A stretch of DNA of 64,000 bases from Mesorhizobium sp. (GCA_004020315.1 SAQG01000006.1:137465-201464), one strand, 5' to 3'; positions 1 through 8,378 are shown, numbered from the stretch's first letter. Notes: a model not told the origin generated them from the letters alone. Numbers and translations: made by a program.

Positions 1-75
1 CGGGAACGTCTGGCAGCCCGGGATCGAGGATCTCTGGTATTCGCCCGTCCGCCGTCAAATCTGCTTGATAAGAAA

Positions 76-399
76 ATGAATGCCATTTCTAAAGCCACGC
101 CTTTGATATGCAGCCTCGTACTTGTCGGAGGTTGCGCATCGCCGTTCCACGCATCCTTTGATGTCGCGAAATACGACAAGATGAGTTGCGTCGAACTCAA
201 CGTGGCCATGGGCGAAGTCGCCAAGGAGATGTCGGCGACAGCGATCACTCGGGGCAAAGTCGCGAAAACCAATATTCCAGACTGGCTGTGGGGAGCCCGG
301 CGTGTCGCCTCTACCGTCACTGCCCGCCAGAGCGCAAAAATCGAGCAGCTGCGCCAGCAGGAGGCTGCGATCGCAGCGGCGAGACGAAGCAAGTGCTAA
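76..399 (+). CDS. Small predicted lipoprotein
   Basis: Encodes 107 residues. The N-terminus is a short lipoprotein signal: a hydrophobic stretch around residues 9-18 ends in a lipobox-like LVGGC, so the mature protein probably begins at Cys20 and is anchored by lipid in the periplasm. The mature part is polar. The C-terminal third is rich in Ala, Arg, Gln and Glu (around SAKIEQLRQQEAAIAAARR), which suggests a short helix or coiled coil. It ends in Cys. I recognise no named family and infer no function beyond envelope location. It stands alone at the window edge, convergent with the mazE-mazF pair. The ATG at 76 has only a weak purine-rich upstream sequence. Confidence 0.6.
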   Translation: MNAISKATPLICSLVLVGGCASPFHASFDVAKYDKMSCVELNVAMGEVAKEMSATAITRGKVAKTNIPDWLWGARRVASTVTARQSAKIEQLRQQEAAIAAARRSKC

Positions 400-503
400 T
401 TGCGGCGCCGGAGTGAGAGCCTGCAAGCCGAAGGCCGAAAAGATCAATTTCGTAGGACATGGCATTGGAGCCGACGGCTCCATGAATTCCGTCGTCCTCA
501 CAG

Positions 504-851
504 TCACGGCTTCAGTCTCGGCGACACGGCCGAGCCGAGGAAAACGATAACGGCCTGGTTGAGGCGCAGGATGTCCGCGTCGTCCAACCGCCCGATATTC
601 GCGCCGATCTTGCACTTCGGGACCGTGGTGATCTGGTCCACCATCAGTCGGCAGACGGCGAGCAGCCCGTTGCGCTCGTTCGGTTCGACGGCCAGACGGA
701 GCAATGGCGCGTCCGTCTCGTCGGTCGTGAAGCCGCAGATGGTGATCGAATCCGTCGCATCGAAACTGTCATCCTGGATGATGACGACAGGACGCGGTTT
801 GCCGGCGTAATCCTTGCCGCCGGCGACTGTCCAGATATCGCCACGCTTCAT
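504..851 (-). CDS. mazF: MazF/PemK-type mRNA interferase toxin
   Basis: A 115-residue protein of normal length for the family. It begins MKRGDIWTV, followed by KPRPVVIIQDD and a central ITICGFTTD strand, the pattern of the PemK/MazF fold. Known family members are ribosome-independent endoribonucleases that cut mRNA and are neutralised by a cognate antitoxin. The conserved N-terminal RGDIW and the PRPVVI strand are both present, so it looks intact. Its ATG overlaps the mazE stop codon as ATGA, so the two genes are translationally coupled with the antitoxin first. The cleavage specificity cannot be read from the sequence. Confidence 0.88.
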   Translation of the reverse strand: MKRGDIWTVAGGKDYAGKPRPVVIIQDDSFDATDSITICGFTTDETDAPLLRLAVEPNERNGLLAVCRLMVDQITTVPKCKIGANIGRLDDADILRLNQAVIVFLGSAVSPRLKP

Positions 852-1072
852 TCATCATCCCAATCCGATATCGCGTCGATGAACGCCTGATCCTCGCTCG
901 CATGAGCGCTTGCCGCGACCGCCAGCGACTGGCGATGCGCTTCCGAACGGAAGGCCGGCGCACGCACGTCGGGTACCCAAATCTGTATCGGGCGCAGACC
1001 TTGCCGGCGCAGGCGCTCACGATGTTCCCTCACCTTCACGCCTGAGGACTTGGGCTTCGATGCCGAGGCCAT
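848..1072 (-). CDS. mazE: MazE-family antitoxin (DUF3018-like)
   Basis: A 74-residue, highly charged protein containing VREHRERLRRQGLRPIQIW near its N-terminus and ending in AFIDAISDWDDE. This is the pattern of the DUF3018 antitoxins paired with MazF in Alphaproteobacteria. The basic N-terminal half probably binds DNA, and the acidic C-terminus would wrap the toxin (family knowledge). The ATG at 1072 follows a good ribosome-binding site (CGGGAGAA, about 7 nt upstream). The stop overlaps mazF by 4 nt. A perfect palindrome lies about 19 bp upstream, the expected place for an autoregulatory operator. Confidence 0.85.
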   Translation of the reverse strand: MASASKPKSSGVKVREHRERLRRQGLRPIQIWVPDVRAPAFRSEAHRQSLAVAASAHASEDQAFIDAISDWDDE

Positions 1073-1090
1073 GACGATTCTCCCGCGAAT

Positions 1091-1104
1091 GGTTACATGT
1101 AACC
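1091..1104. promoter_or_regulatory. 14-bp perfect palindrome upstream of mazE
   Basis: GGTTACATGTAACC is a perfect inverted repeat beginning 19 bp upstream of the mazE ATG, in the position expected for a toxin-antitoxin autoregulatory operator. I infer that the MazE-MazF complex binds it. Nothing else in the short 1073-1162 interval competes for this role. Confidence 0.55.
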
Positions 1105-1162
1105 TATTGCAGAGGGCGAGCTTTGACCAGTCTCTTCGTCTGAAGACCGCCGAGGGGGCGTG

Positions 1163-2305
1163 CTATCCTAGTGCTGCCAGCCGTTCGAGAAAGCGCTCCT
1201 TGCGAATATGCCGTTCGCGGATCGCCTGCAGCCGGCGCGAAGTCCTCAGTCGATGCCTGCTCCTCGGCAATCGTCTTGAGATCGAGGAGAAGACCGGCGG
1301 CCATGTCGTAGCCGGAAGCGTTGCGGCGTTCGATCTCGCTCTCCACCTCGCGCCACACAGTTTCGCCGCGCTGCGAGATCGCATCGAGCCGGGCGCGGCG
1401 GGCGCGCGCCTCTTCCGCCGCCCGCCGTTTCCTTTCGGCCTCCTGCCGCTCGCTTTGCTTGCGCTCGCGGGCCGCGCGGATCGCGTCGGCGCGGGCGCGC
1501 AGTTCGCCGGCCGAGCGCGGAGCGGCGGCGGGTCGAGCTGCCGAGCTCTGCAATGCCTGGCGATCCCGAACGAGCGCCCGAAGCTCGTTTCCCACATGCG
1601 GATCGCCCTCGGCCAGTCGAGCAAGCAGTGTCGTTTTTTCACGATCAGGCAAATCGGTAACGGAACGACGGATGACATCCGATGACAATGGGTCTTCCGC
1701 CGTCGTCCAGCGCGACGTTCGGCCGCCGCCGCGATGAGATCGGCATCGAGACCGAAGAACCGCGCGAATGCGACGAGCGCTTCAGTGATCGGGCCGATCC
1801 CCGGCAAAGGCTCCGGCTCGTCCGGCTTGATGGAATCGGCCTCGACCGCCTTCAGCCACAGCAGGTAGAAAAGCCTCAGATCGCCGCCGAGCACGTCGGC
1901 GCGCAGCGGCGCCAGTGCCGCGAGCCAGTCGGATTCGTCTTCCCAGTCCTCCTCGGGTTCCAGTTCCTCGCACTGGACGTCGACGATTAGATTTTCGCCC
2001 GATGTGCTGATGTCAAGGCAATCGACCGCACCCAGAAATCCGTCGAGACGCTGCCGGTCGATCAATCGCTTCGGCAGCCGGATCATCAGACGGTGCGTGC
2101 CCCAATTCGCCAGATAGAGATGAAGATCGAACCAACGCTCCATCAACTCGACCGGGTCGCCTTTGAAGTCGCCCCACTCGTAGGAATTCGTGAAGCTCGT
2201 GGCGGTGATCCGCGCTCGTGTCGACAAATCGCGCAAAACCCGGCGATCCGCTTCGCTGAGTGGACGGTCGACCGCCCGAAACTCGTAATATTGGTATTCG
2301 CTCAT
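1163..2305 (-). pseudogene. Conserved hypothetical gene broken by two compensating frameshifts
   Basis: From the ATG at 2305 the reading frame gives a normal protein (MSEYQYYEFRAVDRPLSEAD ... LPGIGPITEAL ... DADLIAAAAER). At about 1712-1722 the meaningful frame jumps. The sequence SSDVIRRSVTDLPDREKTTL through an Arg/Ala-rich helix to KTIAEEQASTEDF is in another frame, down to about 1235. The original frame then resumes with RRLQAIRERHIRKERFLERL and a stop at 1163. Restoring one base near 1717 and removing one near 1232 would give a continuous protein of about 380 residues. The family is a conserved proteobacterial hypothetical protein that I remember beside SWIM zinc-finger genes; I do not know its function. 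This could be real decay or two sequencing errors. Confidence 0.75.
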
Positions 2306-2369
2306 GACCGCGCCCGCTTGGTTCTGTGATGGCCGACGTCGATACCGCCAGCAGGCCAGCGATAATGAT

Positions 2370-2780
2370 TCAGACTGGATGCAGAATACCGTCCGTTTCG
2401 AGAATGCGAAGCGCCTCGACGAGCGTCTTGCCGGCGTAAAGCCGCCACCATTTGCCCGTGTGCCGCATCCAGTAGATATCGAATTGATCCGGCCCCACTC
2501 GATCGATTCTGGCGAAAGCCGCGTCGAACTCCTCGCCGCGATTGTGCGCCATGCCCGACCTGTAGCGCTGGATAAAGCGATACCGACCCGCTGCCCAGGA
2601 GCCGCGGATATCGATCACGTAATTCCATTCGGTCGGTCGGATCTCGGGCAGGAACCGGGGCTTCAGGACATCACGGATGAACGTCTCGCAGGCCGCTACG
2701 ATCGCTTGTTTTTCCCGCTCGTCGGCCACGGCCAACCTTTCGGCACGCGGCGCGACGACCCATTGCTTCCTCTTGGCCAC
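2370..2780 (-). CDS. Hypothetical protein, 136 aa
   Basis: I do not recognise the family. The protein is soluble, has no signal or membrane segment, and is rich in aromatic residues. Visible segments include FIRDVLKPRFLPEIRPTEWN, then YVIDIRGSWAAGRYRFIQRY and TGKWWRLYAGKTLVEAL. The start is GTG at 2780, with AAGG a few bases upstream; the frame is open throughout. It lies 64 bp upstream of the frameshifted gene on the same strand and diverges from the 129-residue gene at 2857. Codon use resembles its neighbours. A role linked to those neighbours is only suggested by position. Confidence 0.6.
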   Translation of the reverse strand: MAKRKQWVVAPRAERLAVADEREKQAIVAACETFIRDVLKPRFLPEIRPTEWNYVIDIRGSWAAGRYRFIQRYRSGMAHNRGEEFDAAFARIDRVGPDQFDIYWMRHTGKWWRLYAGKTLVEALRILETDGILHPV

Positions 2781-2856
2781 GGCCTTGATCCACCCTTATT
2801 GATTTATCTCATATGCGGGTAGCGATATTCTGCCGATTCACGGGAGATCAGCAACC

Positions 2857-3246
2857 ATGAAACCCGACCAGCGGGCAAGGAAATGGATCGCCAAGAAGGC
2901 CAAGCTGGGCGTGCGCAGTTACCCCGTCGGCACCATCACCTTCTATGGCCCCGATGATCTTCGCGCGACGAAGGTGGCGGTGGGCCTCGTCCCGGCCCCT
3001 CAATCGGAGGCGACGATCCTGCGTCGCTGGTTTGTCGAAACCGGCGACGTGCGGAGGAGCGATGCGATCTTCGCCGAGATCGCCGCGTTGTTGCGCGGGC
3101 ATGAGGTGCACTCCATAGCGATGGTGGACGGGATTCTCGGCTGCCCGCACGAGGAGGGAATCGACTATCCGGAAGGCAGCACTTGCCCGGACTGCCCTTA
3201 CTGGGCGGGGCGGGATCGTTGGGCAGGCAAGCTCGGCAAAAACTGA
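2857..3246 (+). CDS. Conserved hypothetical protein with C-terminal Cys cluster
   Basis: A 129-residue soluble protein. The N-terminal half contains SYPVGTITFYGPDDLRATKV, and the C-terminal part contains GCPHEEGIDYPEGSTCPDCPYW. The latter holds Cys and His residues in a C-x2-H...C-x2-C arrangement that could bind a metal. I remember closely similar proteins as uncharacterised in other rhizobia and proteobacteria, but know of no established function. The ATG at 2857 has a ribosome-binding site (GGGAGA) about 8 nt upstream. It is divergent from the gene at 2370-2780 across a 76-bp gap that should hold both promoters. Confidence 0.7.
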   Translation: MKPDQRARKWIAKKAKLGVRSYPVGTITFYGPDDLRATKVAVGLVPAPQSEATILRRWFVETGDVRRSDAIFAEIAALLRGHEVHSIAMVDGILGCPHEEGIDYPEGSTCPDCPYWAGRDRWAGKLGKN

Positions 3247-3329
3247 TGCGCGATAGGTGGATTCGTGGGCTATGGCGCAGACGCGGTACTCTTCATCCCG
3301 CGCGGTCCGTGGTCAGCGTAATGGAGACC

Positions 3330-5174
3330 TCAGACTGACACCCCGGATTGATGCGCGGCGATTGCGCCGAGAAATATCTCGCCGAATTCCTTGAGCTTGG
3401 CGGCGCCGACGCCGTTGACCGCGGCGAAGGCATCGAGGTCGCGCGGGCAGCGTTCTGCCATATCGATCAGTGTACGATCGGAGAGGATCACGAAGGCCGG
3501 CACCTGGCGCTCCCTGGCGAGACGCAGCCGAACCGCCTTGAGCGCGGCCAAGAGCGCGGTATCCAGGTCCTCCGTGCCCACGGCAGCATCCTGGGCGGGA
3601 CGTGTCTTGCCACGCGATGCGCGGCGCGGCGCCTCGACGCGATACCGAAACGGGACCTCCCCACGGGCCAGCTCACGGCCCTTTTCAGCGATGGCGAGGC
3701 CGCCATGGCCGCCAGAGTCCAATGTCAGAAATCCTCCCGCGACGAGTTGGCGGATCAGCGACAGCCACACCTCCTTCTTGTGCGCCACACCGGTCCCGAA
3801 GCTGGCAAGCCTGTGATGGTTCCTGGCCAGCACCTTCTCGGTTTCATGGCCGAGCAGAACATCGACGACATGGGCCGCACCGAAGCGCTCGCCGGTCTGC
3901 GCGATGGCCGCGAGGATGATCCGCGCCTCCGCTTCGCCATCCGCATGCGGCGTCTGGTCAAGGCAATTGTCGCAATTGCCGCAAGGCATTGCTGTTTCGC
4001 CGAAGTAGCCAAGCAGGATCTGGCGGCGGCACTGGGCCGTTTCGCAATAACCGATCAGCGTATCGAGCCGGCCATGCGCGCGCCTTTTATGCTCCGCCGG
4101 CGCGTCCTCGTCGTCGATGAAAAGCCGCCGCATGCGGATATCGCCGAGACCGAAGAGCATGTGTGCCTCGGCAGCTCGCCCGTCGCGGCCGGCGCGCCCG
4201 ATTTCCTGATAATAGGCTTCGAGGCTGCCCGGCAGATCAGTATGGAAGACATAGGCGACGTCCGGCTTGTCAATCCCCATGCCGAAGGCGATGGTCGCCA
4301 CCATCACGACGCCGGACAAGGTCATGAAAGCGTTTTGATTTGCTTCACGCGCGTCCTTGCTCATGCCGGCATGATAGGCCAGGGCGTGCACGCCGTTCCG
4401 ATCGAGGAACGCCGCCGTCTCTTCCGTCTTCTTGCGCGACAGGCAATAGACGATCCCGCTGCGGCCGGCGTGGCGCTGGACGAAGCTCAGCAATTGGCGC
4501 TTGCCGTCCTGCTTGGCCTCGATGCCAAGCTTGATGTTCGGCCGGTCGAAACCCAGCACGAGGGTTTCGACGCGCCCGGCGAACAGCTGTGCGGCGATGT
4601 CGGTGCGCGTCGCCTCGTCCGCTGTCGCCGTCAGCGCAATGATCGGCACATCAGGGAAAATGTCGCGCAGCCGCGACAACTCTTCATACTCGCGCCGGAA
4701 CGCCGGGCCCCATTGGGAGATGCAATGCGCCTCGTCGACAGCGATCAGCCGGATGTCGAGCCTGGCCAGCGCCTCGAGCATCCGCGCGGTCATGAGCCGC
4801 TCCGGCGCCAGGTAAAGCAGGCGCGTTTGGCCCGCCGCAACGCGGCGCCATGCGGCGACATTGGCATCGCGGTCGAGCGAGGAGTTGATCGTATCGGCGG
4901 CCACGCCGGCAAGACGCAATGCGGCGACCTGGTCCTGCATCAGCGCCACCAGCGGCGAAACGACAATGGTGAGCCCGCCCAGGACCAGCGCCGGGACCTG
5001 GTAGCAGAGCGATTTGCCAGCGCCGGTCGGCATGACAGCCAGCACATGACGCCCGGCCAGCAGCGCCTCCGTCACCGCGTCCTGGCCGGGACGAAAATCG
5101 TCGAAGCCGAACACGTCCTTCAAGACGCGCCGCTTGGGATCCTCCGCCGGGACGCTGGCCGCCGATCCCTGCAT
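3330..5174 (-). CDS. recQ: RecQ-family ATP-dependent DNA helicase
   Basis: About 614 residues, typical of RecQ. Features in order: FRPGQ (motif 0), MPTGAGKSLCYQ (Walker A), VDEAHCISQWG (DEAH box and the aromatic-rich loop), ALTATAD (motif III), the second RecA-like domain with AFGMGIDKPDV and QEIGRAGRDG, a zinc-binding region (CRRQILLGYFGE ... CGNCDNC), a winged-helix segment and a C-terminal HRDC domain (LDAFAAVNGVGAAKL). RecQ unwinds 3'-tailed DNA in recombination and fork repair. An in-frame ATG at 5252 would add 26 poorly conserved residues, so I prefer 5174, where the protein begins MQGSAASVPAED. The gene is monocistronic. Confidence 0.93.
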   Translation of the reverse strand: MQGSAASVPAEDPKRRVLKDVFGFDDFRPGQDAVTEALLAGRHVLAVMPTGAGKSLCYQVPALVLGGLTIVVSPLVALMQDQVAALRLAGVAADTINSSLDRDANVAAWRRVAAGQTRLLYLAPERLMTARMLEALARLDIRLIAVDEAHCISQWGPAFRREYEELSRLRDIFPDVPIIALTATADEATRTDIAAQLFAGRVETLVLGFDRPNIKLGIEAKQDGKRQLLSFVQRHAGRSGIVYCLSRKKTEETAAFLDRNGVHALAYHAGMSKDAREANQNAFMTLSGVVMVATIAFGMGIDKPDVAYVFHTDLPGSLEAYYQEIGRAGRDGRAAEAHMLFGLGDIRMRRLFIDDEDAPAEHKRRAHGRLDTLIGYCETAQCRRQILLGYFGETAMPCGNCDNCLDQTPHADGEAEARIILAAIAQTGERFGAAHVVDVLLGHETEKVLARNHHRLASFGTGVAHKKEVWLSLIRQLVAGGFLTLDSGGHGGLAIAEKGRELARGEVPFRYRVEAPRRASRGKTRPAQDAAVGTEDLDTALLAALKAVRLRLARERQVPAFVILSDRTLIDMAERCPRDLDAFAAVNGVGAAKLKEFGEIFLGAIAAHQSGVSV

Positions 5175-5591
5175 CAGGGAATTTCTATGATCGGCGCCGG
5201 CCGAAAAGGCAGCGTCGGAACGGCCGGGAACAGCGGCGACGTGACCTGCCAAAGCTCACTGGCGAAGCTCCAGGTGCCTGCCTTGACCGGAGATTCGAAT
5301 ATTCGATCACCCCTCAATCCCGTCTCCCTCGGCGCCGTCTGAAAGAATATCTCCCTCATTGGCGGATATGGCATCGTGATTCCAGCCCTATTCGCTTTGG
5401 CTGTGAATATCGCGCCGGCTCTGGCCGGTTAATCCTATCTTCACCATAATTCGGCAGATTCAGGTTCTGCGGTGATGTTTTGAGTACCGCGGCGCCACAA
5501 GCGCCCAGGCAACACGCCCGCGTCTCTCCGGAGGCGCGGGCTTTTCGTTCGCGAAGATTGCTGCTGCTGCGTAGTGACCTGCGTCGTAGCG
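5175..5591. other. Non-coding interval between recQ and kdgF, with a plus-strand hairpin
   Basis: About 415 bp without a convincing gene. The left part must contain the recQ promoter, or an N-terminal extension of recQ up to 5252. The right part lies beyond the 3' end of the uronate operon. No ORF in it has a ribosome-binding site and a plausible protein. The only clear structure is the hairpin at 5516-5545, listed separately. Confidence 0.5.
5516..5545 (+). terminator. Plus-strand intrinsic terminator without an obvious gene
   Basis: GCCCGCG and CGCGGGC pair as a 7-bp GC stem around a 12-nt loop, followed on the plus strand by CTTTTCG. On the minus strand the stem is not followed by a T-run, so it is a poor terminator for kdgF. 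No plus-strand gene ends here, so it could close an unrecognised small RNA or be incidental. Confidence 0.4.
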
Positions 5592-5930
5592 TCAGGCGAG
5601 GAAATCGGCGCGGTACGGTGTAAAGCTGTCGACCAGGCGGCCGGCCTCGAGCGCCTTGACGCCATGGACCAGATTGGAAGGGACGATGAAACTGCTTCCC
5701 GTTTCCAGGATCTCGGTCCTGCCGTCGATGGTGACCTCGAAGCGGCCTTCGGCGACGTAGCTCGCCTGGACATGCGGGTGCGAATGCAGCGCGCCGATAC
5801 CGCCCTTGTCGAAACCGAATTCGACCATCATCAGTTCGTCCGTGTGCAGGAGCACACGCCTGCGATTGCCATCCGGGGTCGGCGTCCACGCGCCCTCGCC
5901 GGCGTGCGAGAAGATCTTCGTTCCGGTCAT
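5592..5930 (-). CDS. kdgF: Cupin protein, probable KdgF (unsaturated uronate ring opening)
   Basis: A 112-residue single-domain cupin. HSHPHVQASYVAEG supplies the first metal-binding cupin motif (two His, with Glu further on). PSNLVHGVKALEAG carries the second-motif His. KdgF proteins of this size convert 4,5-unsaturated uronates, released by pectate or alginate lyases, to the linear 5-keto-4-deoxyuronate used by KduI. The assignment rests on length, cupin motifs and position, 13 bp after kduD as the last gene of the uronate operon. The start is the ATG at 5930 (MTGTKIFSHAG). A generic cupin remains possible, but context favours KdgF. Confidence 0.78.
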   Translation of the reverse strand: MTGTKIFSHAGEGAWTPTPDGNRRRVLLHTDELMMVEFGFDKGGIGALHSHPHVQASYVAEGRFEVTIDGRTEILETGSSFIVPSNLVHGVKALEAGRLVDSFTPYRADFLA

Positions 5931-5943
5931 CGCCAAATCCTCG

Positions 5944-6711
5944 TCATCGCGCCAGCCAGCCGCCGTCCACCGGGACCACTGCGCCATGCATGTAGTTGGA
6001 CGCCGGCGCCAGCAGGAAGACGGCCGCGTCGCCGATGTCTTCCGGCTCGCCCCAGCGCCCGGCCGGAATGCGCGCCAGAATGGCGGCGCTGCGGTCAGGA
6101 TCGGCACGCAGAGCCTCGGTGTTGTTGGTTTCGATATAGCCGGGCGCAATGCTGTTGACGTTGATGCCTTTCGACGCCCATTCGCAGGCGAGCAACCGGG
6201 TGATGCCGAGCACGCCATGTTTGGAGGCGGTATAGGAGGCGACGCGGATGCCGCCCTGGAAGCTCAGCACCGAGGCGATGTTGACGATCTTGCCGCGCCG
6301 CCCGGGATCGGCAAGCACGCGCCGGGCAAAGCTCTGGCTGAGAAAAAAGACCGTCTTCAGATTGACGTCTATGACGTCGTCCCAATCGGTCTGCGCCAGA
6401 TCGACGGCGTCGGCGCGCCGAATGATCCCGGCATTGTTGACCAGCCCGTCGAGCGGCCCGGTTTCGTTCCAGGTCCGATCGAGCATCGCCTGGGCGGCGG
6501 CATGGTCGGCAAGATCGCAGCGCACCGCCTCGAAGCGTCCGCCCGCCGCGCCGATCTTTTCCGCCGTCTCATCCATCGCCGAGCGGCCGACGCCGACCAC
6601 CGCGCCACCGGCGCGCGCGATCGACAGGGCGATGCCCTGGCCGATGCCGGTGTTGGCGCCGGTGACGAGGATGCGTTTGCCGGCCAGGCTGAAAGCGGAG
6701 AGGTCGCTCAC
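5944..6711 (-). CDS. kduD: 2-deoxy-D-gluconate 3-dehydrogenase / DKI dehydrogenase (SDR)
   Basis: A 255-residue classical short-chain dehydrogenase. TGANTGIGQG is the nucleotide-binding glycine motif, VNNAGII follows, Ser lies in NIASVLSFQGG, and the catalytic Tyr/Lys pair is in SYTASKHG. APGYIETNNTEALRAD near the C-terminus is typical of KduD. The enzyme interconverts 2-keto-3-deoxygluconate and 2,5-diketo-3-deoxygluconate with NAD(H). The start is GTG at 6711, overlapping the kduI stop as GTGA, so the genes are translationally coupled; the in-frame sequence upstream lies within kduI. It sits between kduI and kdgF in the uronate operon. Confidence 0.9.
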   Translation of the reverse strand: MSDLSAFSLAGKRILVTGANTGIGQGIALSIARAGGAVVGVGRSAMDETAEKIGAAGGRFEAVRCDLADHAAAQAMLDRTWNETGPLDGLVNNAGIIRRADAVDLAQTDWDDVIDVNLKTVFFLSQSFARRVLADPGRRGKIVNIASVLSFQGGIRVASYTASKHGVLGITRLLACEWASKGINVNSIAPGYIETNNTEALRADPDRSAAILARIPAGRWGEPEDIGDAAVFLLAPASNYMHGAVVPVDGGWLAR

Positions 6712-7565
6712 CGCAGCTCTTCCATCGCTACCGGATCGACATCGGTGTAGTCGACATTGTCGCCGGCCATTGCCCAGATGAAGGCGTAGTTGGATGTGCC
6801 GGCGCCCGAATGGATCGACCATCCCGGCGACAGCACCGCTTCCTCATTGCGCAGGACGAGGTGGCGTGTCTCGTCCGGCTCGCCCATGAAATGGAATACG
6901 CGCGCCGCCTCCGGCAGGTCGAAATAGAGGTAGGCCTCCATGCGCCGGTCATGCACATGGCACGGCATGGTGTTCCAGACCGAGCCTGACGCAAGCTGGG
7001 TCATGCCGACGACCAGCTGGCAGGTTTTCACGCCTTCGGCATGGATGAACTGGAAGATCGAGCGCTCGTTGCAGGTCGCCTGGCTGCCTAGATCGAGCCG
7101 CTTGGCATCGCCGATGCGGATCAGCCGGCTGGGATGGCTCTGGTGCGCCGGCGCGCTGAGCAGGTAGAACTTGGCCGGCTCGGCCGGATTGACTGAGGCG
7201 AACGACACCTCATTGGCGCCCATGCCGAGATACAGCATGTCGCGCTGCTGCAGCTCGTAGGACTGGCCGCCGGCCTTCACGATGCCGGCGCCGCCGATGT
7301 TGACGGCGATCATTTCGCGGCGATCGAGAAAGTTCTTGGTCCCGGTCGGCTTGATCGCCTGCAGCGGAAGCGGTGCCCCGGCAGGCATGGCGCCACCGAC
7401 GATCATGCGGTCGTAATGGGTATAGGTCAGGCCGATGCGGCCGAGCTGGAACAGGCCTTCGATCAGGAAATTATGTCGAAGCTCGTCCGTCCCCATCGCC
7501 GCGGCGGTAACAGGGTCGATGGCGAAGCGCGAAGTGAAGTCCGTGTGACTATCGGTGTGATTCAT
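6708..7565 (-). CDS. kduI: 5-dehydro-4-deoxy-D-glucuronate isomerase
   Basis: A 285-residue protein matching KduI over its full length. The cupin metal site is visible as PCHVHDRRMEAY (two His and a Glu) plus the later His in SPGWSIHSGAG. RREMIAVNIGGAG and the C-terminal AFIWAMAGDNVDYTDVD are also family hallmarks. It isomerises 5-keto-4-deoxyuronate to 2,5-diketo-3-deoxygluconate in pectin and polyuronate breakdown. I chose the ATG at 7565 (MNHTDSH), which has GGGACA at ribosome-binding distance. It lies 27 bp after gntR and overlaps kduD by 4 bp. Confidence 0.94.
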   Translation of the reverse strand: MNHTDSHTDFTSRFAIDPVTAAAMGTDELRHNFLIEGLFQLGRIGLTYTHYDRMIVGGAMPAGAPLPLQAIKPTGTKNFLDRREMIAVNIGGAGIVKAGGQSYELQQRDMLYLGMGANEVSFASVNPAEPAKFYLLSAPAHQSHPSRLIRIGDAKRLDLGSQATCNERSIFQFIHAEGVKTCQLVVGMTQLASGSVWNTMPCHVHDRRMEAYLYFDLPEAARVFHFMGEPDETRHLVLRNEEAVLSPGWSIHSGAGTSNYAFIWAMAGDNVDYTDVDPVAMEELR

Positions 7566-7592
7566 TGCTGTCCCATTGGGCTGCCTCATTGA

Positions 7593-8369
7593 TCATTCGG
7601 TTGCCGCGGCCTTGACCGAATCGGCATAAAAAATCTGACGTGCGTGCAGGCGCTCGCGATAGCGCTGCTGGCTGGCGGTAAGATGCGCGCGCATGGCTTC
7701 GCGTGCGGACTCGGCATCGCCTGTCATAATGGCGTTCAGAATCACCAGATGCTCGCCTTGCAGCCCGCGCTGATAGGCGTCGGACTGGGCGAGCTCGGTG
7801 GACCACGGCGACGTCACGTCGCAGGGAATGGCACGCCGGCCGAGCACGTCGAGCATCTCGACATAGAACGGATTGTTGGTGGCGCTGGCGATCGCCCGGT
7901 GGAAGGCAAGGTCGGCCGGACCTGTCGGCTCGCTGTTCAAGAGCAGCCGCTCGAACTCGAAGAACGCCTCCTGGATCGCGGCTTCCTGCGCGGCATTGCG
8001 ACGGATAGCAGCGAGCCCGGCGGATTCGATCTCGATCGCCAGCCGCACCTCGAGCACGTTGAGGGCGGTCGAATCCTTGCTGCCCATGTCCGCGGCCAGC
8101 GTGCCGAACATCGTCGAGATATGCTCGGTGACGAAGACCCCGGCGCCCTGGCGCGGCTCGACCAGACCGTCGGCGGCAAGCTTGGCCAGCGCTTCGCGGA
8201 TGACGGTGCGGCTGACCCCGAAGGTTTCGGTCAGCTGACCCTCGGTCGGCAGCTTTTGGCCCGGCTGGATCTCGCCCGCCTGCAACTGTTTGCGGATCGC
8301 CGCGACCACGGTCTCTGACAGTTTGGGCTTGCGTTCGACCTTCAGGCTGGTCGCCATATCCGATGCCAT
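7593..8369 (-). CDS. GntR-family (FadR/FCD) regulator of the uronate operon
   Basis: About 258 residues. An N-terminal winged helix (GQKLPTEGQLTETFGVSRTV, then IREALAKLAADGLVEPRQG) is followed by an all-helical FCD ligand-binding domain with the usual FHRAIASATNNPF segment. FCD regulators bind small carboxylates, often through a metal. Here a uronate or keto-deoxy sugar acid is the natural guess from context. The ATG at 8369 has AGGGGG at good spacing; an in-frame GTG at 8375 is an alternative. It is embedded between dctM and kduI, so it is probably transcribed with its targets. The inverted repeat at 12767-12799 is its likely operator. Confidence 0.88.
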   Translation of the reverse strand: MASDMATSLKVERKPKLSETVVAAIRKQLQAGEIQPGQKLPTEGQLTETFGVSRTVIREALAKLAADGLVEPRQGAGVFVTEHISTMFGTLAADMGSKDSTALNVLEVRLAIEIESAGLAAIRRNAAQEAAIQEAFFEFERLLLNSEPTGPADLAFHRAIASATNNPFYVEMLDVLGRRAIPCDVTSPWSTELAQSDAYQRGLQGEHLVILNAIMTGDAESAREAMRAHLTASQQRYRERLHARQIFYADSVKAAATE

Positions 8370-8378
8370 TGCCACCCC

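Noticed and set aside
5286..5312. A T-loop-like GATTCGAATATTCGATC resembling a tRNA end
   Set aside because: No acceptor, D or anticodon arms can be formed around it and no CCA or tRNA-length cloverleaf fits.
3348..5342. A long plus-strand open frame opposite recQ
   Set aside because: It is an antisense shadow of a high-GC gene. It has Arg/Ala/Gly-rich composition and no recognisable domain, while the minus frame has all RecQ motifs.
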